A DNA stretch of 39,339 bases, taken from NCBI GenBank assembly GCA_001788395.1, contig MGBT01000118.1:1-39339 (forward strand), read 5' to 3'. Below the pieces are notes generated by a model, which searched no databases, had not been told where the DNA came from, and saw only the letters and a list, made by a program, of their open reading frames with translations. The stretch is from Candidatus Rokubacteria bacterium GWA2_70_23. GTDB taxonomy: Bacteria; Methylomirabilota; Methylomirabilia; Rokubacteriales; CSP1-6. Within the stretch, counting starts at the first letter, position 1, and each line of letters begins with the position of its first letter. The position numbers were made by a program, and so were the translations under genes. Below are positions 23,893-31,463 of the stretch, one piece after another.

Positions 23893-25937
23893 CGGCGCGG
23901 GCGCCCCGGCTGATCGCAGCGGCCTGGCTGCTCGCCGTCCTCCTCTGGGCGGCCGCGGCGGGCGCCACCCAGGTCACCGCGCTCTTCCCGAGCGACCGCC
24001 TCACCGTGGGCGATGCCAGCCAGGCGACGGGCCGCCGCGTCGCCCTGCCGCTGCCCGCTTGCGCCGCTGACCCGTCCGGCTGCGACGAGGTGCGGCTCCT
24101 GAACCAGCTCGACGGCTTCAGCGTCAACCCGCGGGTGGCGCTGCGCTTCTCGGCGCCCATCACGCTCGACAGCGTCACGCGGGACAGCGTCTTCATTCTC
24201 CCGCTCTGGACCGAGCCCTTTCCCTCCCCCGTGGGCCTTGGCCAGCTCGTCTGGGACGGCGAGACGCGCACGCTCTACGCGCGCCCCGAGCGCGCCCTGC
24301 TCCAGTTGCGGCGCTACGCTCTCGTCGTGACCTCGCGCGTCGTGGACGAGGACAATCGGCCGCTGCGCGCCGACCCCGCGCAGATCGCGCCGCGCGAGGC
24401 CGCCCCCGATGGCGCCTCGATCGAGCTCCAGCTCTGGCAGGCTCTCGAGGCCGCCGGAGTCAAGCGGCGAGAGGTCGTGGCGCTGACGCTCTTCACCACC
24501 CAGTCGGTGACGGCCGACCTCGAGCGGATCCTGACGCTCCTCGATGCGCGCCCCGCGTCCGAGATCCGCTTCACGCTCGAGCCCGGCGGCGGCCGCTCGG
24601 TGTACGCGCGCGCCGACATGGAGGCGCTGGAGCTGCGCCGCCAGGTCGCGACCGCGGGGCCGCTGGCCGCTCCCGCGCGGCTGCCGCTGTCTCTCGTGCC
24701 CGCCTCCGACATCCGGGCCATCGCCGTCGGGAGCTTCAGGAGTCTGTCGTTCCTGAGCCCCGAGCGCCACATGGCCACGACGCCTACCCGCCACGGCGGC
24801 CCGCGTCCCACCGGCGAGGAGGACGTCCACGTCACGCTGTTCGTGCCGCAGGGCCTGGCGCCTGCTCCAGGCTGGCCCGTGGCCATCTTCGGCCACGGCT
24901 TCACCAACGACCGGTATCTCGTGCCGATGGCGGTGGCGGCGACCATGGCCCGTCACGGCTTCGCCACCATCGCGATCAACGTGGTGGGACACGGCGGAGG
25001 CGCCGCCGGCACGCTCACCGTGCGCCGCACGGGGGCGCCTGACGTGACGCTCCCCGCGGGCGGCCGCGGCATGGACCTCGACGGCGACGGCACGATCGGA
25101 CTCGCGGAGGGCGTCGGCACGAAGTCCCCCGGCCCGCTGGCCGCGCTCTCGAGCCGCGACGGGCTCAAGCAGACCGTGGCCGATCTCATGCAGCTCGTGC
25201 GCGCGATTCGTCGCGGCGTGGACGTGGACGGCGACGGCCGCCCCGATCTCGACCGCCAGCGCCTCTCCTACTTCGGCCACTCCTTCGGCGGCATCTACGG
25301 CACGCTCCTGATGGCGGTGGATCCGACGCTCAGGGTCGGCGTCCTCGGCGTGCCCGGCGGGCCCATCGTGGAAATCGCCCGCCAGGCGGCCCCGTTCCGG
25401 CCGCTGGTGGCGGCCGCCCTCAGGTCGCGCAACCCGCCGCTCATGAACGGCACCAAGGACTTCTACGAGTTCATCCCGCTCTCCGGCGAGCCGCCCGTCC
25501 GCTCGCCACTGCCGGGAGCGCTCGACATCCAGGCCTACTTCGATCGCGTCGAGTGGGTCATGCAGTCGGCCGATCCCATGGCCTTCGCCCCGTACGTGCA
25601 CCAGGTGCCCTTGCCCGGGCGGGAGTCCAAGGCCGTCTTCTACCAGTGGGCCGTGGGCGATCTCACCGTGCCGAATCCCACCACGGAAAACATCCTCCGC
25701 GCGGGTGACCTGCACCTGCTGAGCAGCGTGTACCGCCACGACAAGGTCGTCGCGACCCTGACGGAGAAATTCAGGAACCCGCACGGCTTCCTCCTCTGGA
25801 CCATGTTCCCCGAGGTGTCGGCCATCGGCCGCGCGGCCCAGGAGCAGGTGGCGCGCTTCTTCCTCTCGGGGGGCCGCCGGATCGAGCGTGTGGACAGCCG
25901 CTTCGAGGTGCAGCTGACGCAGCCCCTCGCGCGCTGA
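23889..25937 (+). CDS. Secreted alpha/beta-hydrolase with N-terminal Ig-like domain
   Basis: 682 aa from GTG 23889. The signal peptide is APRLIAAAWLLAVLLWAA, cut near AAGA. Residues ~30-220 form a beta-rich module with VNPRVALRFSAPITLDSV, the pattern of a bacterial Ig-like (Big_5-type) domain. The C-terminal hydrolase has an oxyanion region PVAIFGHGFTNDR, nucleophile elbow GHSFGG with S465, and late-lying acid/His candidates near HGFLLW. Calcium-like acidic repeats occur (MDLDGDGTIG, VDVDGDGRPDLD). Probably an exported esterase or lipase-like enzyme; the substrate is unknown. Confidence 0.85.
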   Translation: MTARAPRLIAAAWLLAVLLWAAAAGATQVTALFPSDRLTVGDASQATGRRVALPLPACAADPSGCDEVRLLNQLDGFSVNPRVALRFSAPITLDSVTRDSVFILPLWTEPFPSPVGLGQLVWDGETRTLYARPERALLQLRRYALVVTSRVVDEDNRPLRADPAQIAPREAAPDGASIELQLWQALEAAGVKRREVVALTLFTTQSVTADLERILTLLDARPASEIRFTLEPGGGRSVYARADMEALELRRQVATAGPLAAPARLPLSLVPASDIRAIAVGSFRSLSFLSPERHMATTPTRHGGPRPTGEEDVHVTLFVPQGLAPAPGWPVAIFGHGFTNDRYLVPMAVAATMARHGFATIAINVVGHGGGAAGTLTVRRTGAPDVTLPAGGRGMDLDGDGTIGLAEGVGTKSPGPLAALSSRDGLKQTVADLMQLVRAIRRGVDVDGDGRPDLDRQRLSYFGHSFGGIYGTLLMAVDPTLRVGVLGVPGGPIVEIARQAAPFRPLVAAALRSRNPPLMNGTKDFYEFIPLSGEPPVRSPLPGALDIQAYFDRVEWVMQSADPMAFAPYVHQVPLPGRESKAVFYQWAVGDLTVPNPTTENILRAGDLHLLSSVYRHDKVVATLTEKFRNPHGFLLWTMFPEVSAIGRAAQEQVARFFLSGGRRIERVDSRFEVQLTQPLAR

Positions 25938-26758
25938 TGCGCGCCGTCCTCCTCGGCACCGGCTCGCCGCCGCCCAACCCGCGGCGCCGCGGCCCGGCCA
26001 CGCTGCTCTCTCTCGGGCAAGCCCGCTTCCTGGTGGATGCGGGCTCGGGCGTCGGCAGTCAGCTCGTCCAGGCCGGGGTGCGCGCCTACGACTGGCCGCG
26101 CCTCCTGATCACCCATCACCACTCGGATCACACGATCGACATGGGCCATCTCCTCGTCACCCGATGGATCGTCGGCCAGAACGCCCCCCTGGAGATCTGG
26201 GGGCCGGCCGGCACGCGGCGGCAGGTGGAGCTGCTCCTCGACTATCTCGCCTGGGATATCGACGTGCGCCGCGAGCACATGCACGACCGCCGCCCGCCCG
26301 AGGTGCGCGTCACCGAGATCGAGGAGGGCAAGATCCTCGAGGCGGGCGGCGTCACGGTGTCGGCCTTCCTCGTGGACCACGGTCCGGTCACGCCCGCCTT
26401 CGGCTTCCGCTTCGACGGCGGCGGCAGGCGCGTCGTGGTCTCGGGCGACACGCGCCCGTCCGAGAACCTGGTGCGCTGGAGCCAGGACGTGGACTGCCTG
26501 ATCCACGAGTGCTGCGACATGGCCACGACCGGCTGGTTCCCCGGCTGCGGCTGGCCGACCCTCGAGGAGAAGATCCGCGACCTGCAGTCCTACCACACGC
26601 CGCCCGGCGAGGTGGGCCGCGTCGCGACGGATGCGCGCGCGAAGACGCTCGTCCTGAGCCACCTGATGCCGGCCTCGGAGCCGGCGGAATTGCTGGCCGC
26701 GGCCCGGACGCAGTATGCGGGCCCGGTCGTCGTGGGCGCCGACCTCCTGGAGGTCTAG
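25937..26758 (+). CDS. Metallo-beta-lactamase-fold hydrolase (RNase Z/ElaC-like)
   Basis: 273 aa, sharing one base with the previous stop (TGATG). It opens with LLGTGSPPPNPRRRGPATL, as in the RNase Z/arylsulfatase branch. The zinc motif HHHSDH is at residues 60-65. Further ligands are the His in VDHGPV, the Asp in VSGDTR and the His in LSHLMP. The exosite arm typical of true tRNase Z is not obvious, so it is likelier a small-molecule hydrolase of the same fold. No signal peptide, so cytoplasmic. Confidence 0.88.
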   Translation: MRAVLLGTGSPPPNPRRRGPATLLSLGQARFLVDAGSGVGSQLVQAGVRAYDWPRLLITHHHSDHTIDMGHLLVTRWIVGQNAPLEIWGPAGTRRQVELLLDYLAWDIDVRREHMHDRRPPEVRVTEIEEGKILEAGGVTVSAFLVDHGPVTPAFGFRFDGGGRRVVVSGDTRPSENLVRWSQDVDCLIHECCDMATTGWFPGCGWPTLEEKIRDLQSYHTPPGEVGRVATDARAKTLVLSHLMPASEPAELLAAARTQYAGPVVVGADLLEV

Positions 26759-26765
26759 CGGCCTG

Positions 26766-27515
26766 CTAGCTCGTGAGGAGCCTGAGCGAGCCCACGATGG
26801 CGATGGCGATGAGCAGGAGGGCGAAGAGCCGGCGCGGCAGCACCGCGTTGAGCCGGTAGCCGAGCCAGGCGCCAAGGTAGAGGAGCGGCGTCGTCACGAG
26901 GGCCAGCAGCACGAGCCGGCCGGTCACGAAGCCGATCTGCCAGTAGGTGCCGAGCTTCAGCATGTTGGAGACGGCCACCACCGCCGAGCCCGTCCCCACC
27001 ACCGCCGCGTTCGACAGCCCGAGCCCCACCAGATAGGGCCCGATCACGCTCCCGCCCGAGTGGGCGACGGCCGAGGCCACGCCACCCAGGAGGCCCACGC
27101 CTGTCCCCACCGGCCACGGGGCACCGGCCGCCGAGGGGCCGCGGCGCGCCAGCACGAGCGCGAGCTGGAGGAGCGCGAGGACGAGAGCGCTGGCGCCGAC
27201 GACGCGCCTGAGGGAGGATTCGGACTGACCGGCGAGGAGCCAGCCGCCCACCAGGATCCCCACGAGCACCCCCGGCAGGAGCAGCCGCAGCTGCCGCCCA
27301 TCCCACCTGCGCCAGTAGTAGTAGAGCGAGAGCGGGTCCGACAGGCTCAACATGATCGCGAGGAGACCGAGGACGGCCGAAGCCGGCAGCACGAGGGTCA
27401 GGAGCGGGGTGAGCGCCAGCCCGATGCCGCCGCCCACGCTCGTCTTGAGAACCCCCACCGCAAGCGCCGCCCCCGCCGCGACCGCGGCGAGGAGCGGGAG
27501 CGAGGGATCGGTCAC
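26766..27515 (-). CDS. TauE/SafE-family membrane permease
   Basis: 249 aa with about eight hydrophobic helices, including a first helix LLAAVAAGAALAVGVLK and the family's GGGIGLALTPLL loop. It has the internal two-fold pattern of the family (second repeat GLLGGVASAVAHSGGSVIGPYL). Members export sulfite or other sulfur-containing or organic anions; the substrate is not defined here. The GTG start overlaps the stop of the PNPOx-fold gene (GTGA). It converges on the MBL gene with only 7 bp between them. Confidence 0.88.
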   Translation of the reverse strand: MTDPSLPLLAAVAAGAALAVGVLKTSVGGGIGLALTPLLTLVLPASAVLGLLAIMLSLSDPLSLYYYWRRWDGRQLRLLLPGVLVGILVGGWLLAGQSESSLRRVVGASALVLALLQLALVLARRGPSAAGAPWPVGTGVGLLGGVASAVAHSGGSVIGPYLVGLGLSNAAVVGTGSAVVAVSNMLKLGTYWQIGFVTGRLVLLALVTTPLLYLGAWLGYRLNAVLPRRLFALLLIAIAIVGSLRLLTS

Positions 27516-27994
27516 GCAGCAGGCTCGGCCCGGAGCGCGGCCAGAGTCTCCCGGACCCAGGGGGCATCGAGCGCGGGCGCCGGCGCGTAGGTGATCCCGC
27601 CCGTGATCCGCAAGTCCTCCTCCCAGGCGGCGGCCGCGTCCTCCAGGACCTCGGTCACGGTGAGCTCGAAGCGCATGAGCCCGCCGCGAGCGAGCGGCGC
27701 GCCGGTGGCCATGGCCTTGACGTAGAAGGTGTGCGCGGGCTCGATCAGGAGCAGCGTGACGTGGCCGCGCGCGGCGAGATTGGCGGCGCTCCGGCTGCCG
27801 GCGCCCACCACGACGCGGATCGTGTTCGGGTCCACCGCAAGGATCTCGAGGTGGGACAGCAGCATCGGGTGCGGGCGCCCCTCGTCGTCCACGGTCACGA
27901 GGGGAATGGCGAGCCCGAGCCGCGAGCCGAGATCACCCTGCGAGAGCTCGCTGAGTACAGCCGGGGGGAGCGTGAAGCCGAGCCGCCGCGTCAT
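27512..27994 (-). CDS. Pyridoxamine-phosphate-oxidase-fold (flavin-binding) protein
   Basis: 160 aa. Split-barrel flavin-binding pattern: AIPLVTVDDEGRPHPMLLSH, IRVVVGAGSRSAANLAARG, VTLLLIEPAHTFYVKAMATG. These are the strands and phosphate-binding Ser/Arg segment of PNPOx-like proteins. Such proteins bind FMN, F420 or haem, and the reaction here is not defined. It is translationally coupled to the TauE-like permease downstream. Confidence 0.82.
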   Translation of the reverse strand: MTRRLGFTLPPAVLSELSQGDLGSRLGLAIPLVTVDDEGRPHPMLLSHLEILAVDPNTIRVVVGAGSRSAANLAARGHVTLLLIEPAHTFYVKAMATGAPLARGGLMRFELTVTEVLEDAAAAWEEDLRITGGITYAPAPALDAPWVRETLAALRAEPAA

Positions 27995-28030
27995 CCTATC
28001 GCGCTCCCGGGCGCGGGGGTCGCGGATCGG

Positions 28031-28693
28031 TCACGGCTTGCCTCCGCGATAGTCCTCGAGGAAGGTGGCGAGCAGCTCGTCCACGAGCGCCATGATCTCG
28101 GCCGCCGAGCGGTACCACGGCCCCCCGGCGTGGCGCTCCGTCTGCCAGACGACGGCGGGCAGGGGTGAGGCGAGCCCCGGGATCGTCACCAGGCGCTCCA
28201 CGGAGAGGCGCACGCTGCCGATCCCGTACGTCCCCGAGAAGGGGAGATAGAAGCCGCGGAGCTCGGAGCCCGTGTAGGCGCGCACCGACACCGCGAGGCG
28301 GAGCCGATCGGGGCTCTGCAGGTCGAGCTTCGGCGCGGCCGGGCTCGTCACGAGGAGCTCCTCCAGCCGCTGCTCGAGGGCCCCGGGATCGAGCCGCGGG
28401 TGATCGGGCGCCATCGTGACCTCGATCGCCACGCGGCGGAGCCCCTGGAGCCCCGCCCTCGACTGCGCCTCGGCAGGCCCCGCCCACGCCGGGACGAGGG
28501 CCACGGCGAGCCCCGCCGCCAGCACCAGCAGGCCGCTGAAAACGGCCCATCTGCGGAGGTACGGCGCTGGTCGCTCCTCGCTCAACGTGGCTCGCTCACG
28601 CTCGCCCGGATCTCCGGATCCGCTCACCTCGCCTCCGGCTCGGCTCGCCAAGCGGAGTACGCCTCGCTCGTCGCATCCCTCGCCGCCTTGCAT
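28031..28693 (-). CDS. Exported or membrane-anchored hypothetical protein
   Basis: 220 aa at most. A hydrophobic segment (WAVFSGLLVLAAGLAVALVP, ending near PAEAQ) acts as signal peptide or anchor. The mature part is about 140 aa of alternating strands (VAIEVTMAPDHPRLDPG, LRLAVSVRAYTGSELRGFYL) with a C-terminal helix ELLATFLEDY. I do not recognise the family. The start is uncertain: ATG 28693 has an AAAGG upstream but puts 50 polar residues before the hydrophobic segment, whereas TTG 28585 would give a normal signal peptide. Confidence 0.6.
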   Translation of the reverse strand: MQGGEGCDERGVLRLASRAGGEVSGSGDPGERERATLSEERPAPYLRRWAVFSGLLVLAAGLAVALVPAWAGPAEAQSRAGLQGLRRVAIEVTMAPDHPRLDPGALEQRLEELLVTSPAAPKLDLQSPDRLRLAVSVRAYTGSELRGFYLPFSGTYGIGSVRLSVERLVTIPGLASPLPAVVWQTERHAGGPWYRSAAEIMALVDELLATFLEDYRGGKP

Positions 28694-28774
28694 CTGGACC
28701 TTTTTGAGCGGCCTGCCGAGTGCTTCCGAATCCTGCGAGGCCGAGCCCGGGCGGCCATGCCGTGCCGCGCATGG

Positions 28775-29020
28775 CTAGTAGCCGCGCTCACGGGAGACGA
28801 GCTCGCGGAGCGGCTGACCCGAGAGGAAGCGCCCGAGGTTGTCGGCGAAGAGGGCGGCCACGAATTCGTCGCGCGTCGGGTGCATCCCGCCGATATGCGG
28901 TAGCACCGTGATGCCAGGGGTGACGTCCTCGATGTGTCCCGCGAGGCCGGCCCGCTCCACGGCATCGCGGTACGGCCCGGGGCCGTCGTACCAGAGGAGG
29001 ACGAAAGGGCGGTCGGGCAT
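28775..29020 (-). pseudogene. D-2-hydroxyacid dehydrogenase with internal deletion
   Basis: Reads in one frame for 81 codons. The first 30 residues (MPDRPFVLLWYDGPGPY, then RDAVERAGLAGHIE) look like a dehydrogenase N-terminus. The last 45 (VTPGITVLPHIGGMHPTRDE, LFADNLGRFLSGQPL, VSRERGY) are the stereotyped C-terminus of D-isomer-specific 2-hydroxyacid dehydrogenases. The NAD-binding domain and the catalytic Arg/Glu between them are gone, apparently by an in-frame deletion of roughly 200 or more codons. Non-functional as an enzyme. Confidence 0.7.
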
Positions 29021-29085
29021 GGCGCGCAGAGTGTAGACTCTCCTCTGTCCATGACGCAAGATCCGCTCGCCGAGAGGAAGGGCTG

Positions 29086-29982
29086 ATGCGCGCCCTCGTC
29101 ATCGGGGCCTCGGGGCAGGTGGGCGCGGCCCTGCTGGAGGCCCTCCGCGCCCGCGGCCACGAGGCCACCGGGACGTACGCCCACCACGCGGTCGAGGGCT
29201 GCTGGCCGCTCGACATCACGGATGCGCGCGCCGTCGAGCACGCCGTCTTCTTCGTGAAGCCGGACTGGATCCTGTGCCCCGCCGGCCTCACGCATGTGGA
29301 TTACTGCGAGGAGCATCCCGAGGAGGCGCTCGCCATCAACCGCGACGGGCCGCTCCTCGCGGCGCGCATGGGCCAGCGGGTGGGCGCGAGCTTCGTGTAC
29401 TACTCGACGGAGTACGTCTTCGACGGCGCGAGCGGCCCCTACGCCGAGGACGACCCCGCCCGCCCCCTGTCGCAATACGGGCGCTCCAAGTGGGAAGGGG
29501 AGCGCGCCCTGCTCGCCGCGCTGCCGCGCGCGCTCGTGGTGCGCACCACCGTCGTCTACGGCCCCGATCGCCAGGAGAAGAACTTCGTCTACCAGCTCAT
29601 CCGCAGCTGCCGGAGCGGCCAGGCCATGCGCATCCCCTCCGACCAGGTCTCGAGCCCCACCTACAACGCCGATCTCGCCGCGGCCAGCGTCGAGTGCTGC
29701 GAGACGGATAAGGCCGGCGTCTACCATTTGGCGGGCGACGGCGTGCTGGACCGCCACGCCTTCGCGCTGCTCGCCTGCCGCATCTTCGGCCTCGACGCCT
29801 CGCGCCTCACCGCCGTCACCACGGCGGCGCTCGGCCAGAAGGCCCCGCGCCCGCTCCAGGGTGGGCTCCGCATCGCCAAGGCGCGCGCCGCCCTCGCCAC
29901 CCCGCTCCGCTCCCCCGAGGCCGGGCTCCTGGCCATGCGGGCCGCGCTGGACGGCCAGGCCCCGAGCGGCCGATCCGGTTGA
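29086..29982 (+). CDS. RmlD-like NAD(P)-dependent sugar-nucleotide reductase
   Basis: 298 aa of the extended short-chain dehydrogenase fold. Nucleotide-binding GASGQVG lies at residues 7-13, followed by VFDGASGPYAEDD and the catalytic pair in YGRSK (Tyr-x3-Lys). Sequence and length fit dTDP-4-dehydrorhamnose reductase and its relatives. No other rml genes are nearby, so the substrate is open. GAGGAAGGG precedes ATG 29086. It diverges from the truncated dehydrogenase gene and ends just before the tRNA cluster. Confidence 0.87.
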   Translation: MRALVIGASGQVGAALLEALRARGHEATGTYAHHAVEGCWPLDITDARAVEHAVFFVKPDWILCPAGLTHVDYCEEHPEEALAINRDGPLLAARMGQRVGASFVYYSTEYVFDGASGPYAEDDPARPLSQYGRSKWEGERALLAALPRALVVRTTVVYGPDRQEKNFVYQLIRSCRSGQAMRIPSDQVSSPTYNADLAAASVECCETDKAGVYHLAGDGVLDRHAFALLACRIFGLDASRLTAVTTAALGQKAPRPLQGGLRIAKARAALATPLRSPEAGLLAMRAALDGQAPSGRSG

Positions 29983-30007
29983 CCGTGCCGGGGGGCTGAG
30001 ATAGGAT
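29979..30007 (+). promoter_or_regulatory. Predicted promoter of the tRNA cluster
   Basis: TTGACC (29979-29984), a 17-nt spacer and TAGGAT (30002-30007), 25 nt upstream of tRNA-His. Close to sigma-70 consensus in sequence and spacing. Confidence 0.65.
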
Positions 30008-30032
30008 GAGTCCTCGGCTGTCGTCCCGGGAC

Positions 30033-30110
30033 GGTGACCGTAGCTCAATTGGTTAGAGCACTGGACTGTGGCTCCAGGGGTTGAGGGTTCAATTCCCTTC
30101 GGTCACCCCA
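30033..30110 (+). tRNA. tRNA-His (GTG)
   Basis: Cloverleaf with acceptor GTGACCG/CGGTCAC, the extra G-1 at 30033 opposite C73 as typical of histidine tRNA, anticodon GTG (30068-30070), T arm GAGGG-TTCAATT-CCCTT and encoded CCA. Confidence 0.96.
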
Positions 30111-30135
30111 ATCCCTGACGGATCGGGCAACAGGG

Positions 30136-30212
30136 GCGCCCATAGCTCAGCTGGATAGAGCGTTAGCCTCCGGAGCTAAAGGTCAGAGGTTCGAATCCTC
30201 TTGGGCGCACCA
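30136..30212 (+). tRNA. tRNA-Arg (CCG)
   Basis: Acceptor GCGCCCA/TGGGCGC, anticodon stem TTAGC/GCTAA with loop CTCCGGA (anticodon CCG, reading CGG), T loop TTCGAAT, and encoded CCA. Confidence 0.96.
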
Positions 30213-30238
30213 TCTTCGTGCATCTCGTATCACCTGTT

Positions 30239-30314
<76 letters not shown>

Positions 30315-30318
30315 AACG

Positions 30319-30357
30319 AAATCAGGCGCTTCGGGGACACCCCGGAGCGCCTGATTT
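30319..30357 (+). terminator. Hairpin terminator after the tRNA cluster
   Basis: AAATCAGGCGCTTCGGGG pairs through an ACA loop with CCCCGGAGCGCCTGATTT, an 18-bp stem with one wobble. The T-run is short, but the position directly behind tRNA-Lys fits an intrinsic terminator, possibly bidirectional with the convergent gene at 30423. Confidence 0.75.
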
Positions 30358-30422
30358 GCCCCAGGTGCTACTACGGTCCGTTGCGGGAAGGGGTCCGCGC
30401 GGGGAACTTCGTGTTCAGCGGC

Positions 30423-30893
30423 CTAGGCGCTCTTCGCGCGGACGACGAGCTGGACGTCGCAATCCAGCACCTGGAGGAGCCGGAGCAGCTGGTCGACAGA
30501 CTTCCGGTAGTTCGTCTGATCCAGCAGTCGGTAGAGCTGCGTCGGGGAGGTGCCGAGCCGACGGATGATCTCGCGCTTGGCCAGCGGCGAGGCGGCGATG
30601 CGCTTCTGGGCTTCGAGCGTCAGCCGATACAGGAGCAGATCGCGCAGGTGGTCGGGATCCTGGTTGTACTCGAGAACGTCCTCGACGTGGACGGTCCCCT
30701 CCTGACCGGACTTGAGAGCATACGTGAATCCCTCTGCGCCGAGTTCCCGGTCGACGTACACGTTCGCGATGGGATCATCGGCCGTCGGCCGCACCTCGGG
30801 GAGCTGGGCAAACGGGAACAGAAGCCGCTTCCCGGCTACCATAACCTCGAAGGCCTTGCGTCGATTGTTCGCCTTCATGCTGCGAATCTTCAT
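30423..30893 (-). CDS. HTH-domain protein, probable antitoxin partner of DUF4160
   Basis: 156 aa. The N-terminal half (residues 15-75) is a small alpha/beta domain (KAFEVMVAGKRLLFPF, PIANVYVDRELGAEGF) resembling DUF2442-like proteins. The C-terminal half is an Xre-type helix-turn-helix (KREIIRRLGTSPTQLYRLL, then SVDQLLRLLQVLDCD). Its ATG overlaps the TGA of the upstream DUF4160 gene (ATGA), so it is translated with it. DUF4160 next to DUF2442/HTH genes is a recurrent pair thought to be toxin-antitoxin-like. The DNA-binding partner probably represses the palindromic promoter at 31090-31118. Confidence 0.78.
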   Translation of the reverse strand: MKIRSMKANNRRKAFEVMVAGKRLLFPFAQLPEVRPTADDPIANVYVDRELGAEGFTYALKSGQEGTVHVEDVLEYNQDPDHLRDLLLYRLTLEAQKRIAASPLAKREIIRRLGTSPTQLYRLLDQTNYRKSVDQLLRLLQVLDCDVQLVVRAKSA

Positions 30894-31084
30894 AGCCGCC
30901 CCTCGGCCTCGAGCTGCTCGATCAACTCACGGACCTTGGCGGATGCCTTCCCCTTCATCGGCGTCCTGTTCTCGAGATCCCACTTCACGATCAGCCTGCC
31001 GTCCCGATAGACGTGGACATGCCGCGGCGGGTGATCGCTCCGCCGCCCGATGAAGACATAGCCGCCACGCCGAATCTTCGGCAC
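30890..31084 (-). CDS. DUF4160 protein (toxin-like partner)
   Basis: 64 aa with the DUF4160 signature: PKIRRGGYVFIGRRSDHPPR, HVHVYRDGRLIVKWDLENRT, and a C-terminal helix VRELIEQLEAEGRL. The HPPRHVHV stretch is the most conserved part of the family. Start GTG 31084 lies 5 nt after a predicted -10 box, suggesting a leaderless mRNA. First gene of the two-gene operon. The toxin role is inferred from family context only. Confidence 0.83.
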   Translation of the reverse strand: MPKIRRGGYVFIGRRSDHPPRHVHVYRDGRLIVKWDLENRTPMKGKASAKVRELIEQLEAEGRL

Positions 31085-31089
31085 GACTG

Positions 31090-31118
31090 ATGTTACCCTA
31101 GGGAGTAACGCTTTTCAA
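31090..31118 (-). promoter_or_regulatory. Promoter/operator of the DUF4160-HTH operon
   Basis: On the minus strand: TTGAAA (31118-31113), 17-nt spacer, TAACAT (31095-31090), then GTG after 5 nt. The spacer holds an imperfect palindrome GTTAC-TCCCTAGG-GTAAC, with CCTAGG in the middle, that overlaps the -10. It is a natural autorepression operator for the HTH partner. Confidence 0.65.
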
Positions 31119-31153
31119 GCGCAGCACTGTCACTCCGGCTGCTCCTCCGAGCG

Positions 31154-31450
31154 CTACTCGGCTCCGGCGGCCTCGGTAGGCCGAGGCGCGGAGACAACCC
31201 TGGTGACCAGCCGCTCGATCGCCTGGCGCTGGTGGCCCGGCGAGAGGTGGGCGTAGCGCTGGACCATGCTGAGCGTCTTCCAGCCGCCGAGCTCCTTGAG
31301 GGTGAGGAGGTCCACGCCTTCCATCGCCAGCCGGGAGGCGAAGGTGTGGCGGGGGTCGTGGAGGCGGAAAGCGTGGAGATTGGGCTTCCCGATCGCCCGC
31401 CCGAACAGCGTCCGTATGCGAGCCACATCCTGCGGCTTCCTCCCCTCGGT
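31154..31450 (-). pseudogene. C-terminal remnant of a tyrosine recombinase (integrase)
   Basis: About 95 residues with the catalytic C-terminus: FRLHDPRHTFASRLAMEG (the HxxRH box), LLTLKELGGWKTLSMVQRYA with the nucleophile Tyr in MVQRYAHLS, and a short tail. The N-terminal SAM-like domain and the first catalytic arginine and lysine are missing; the sequence fades near 31450 into the tail of the helicase remnant. It sits about 0.8 kb from tRNA-Lys, as expected for a decayed tRNA-targeting genomic island. Confidence 0.8.
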
Positions 31451-31463
31451 CGGAACAGCCGCT

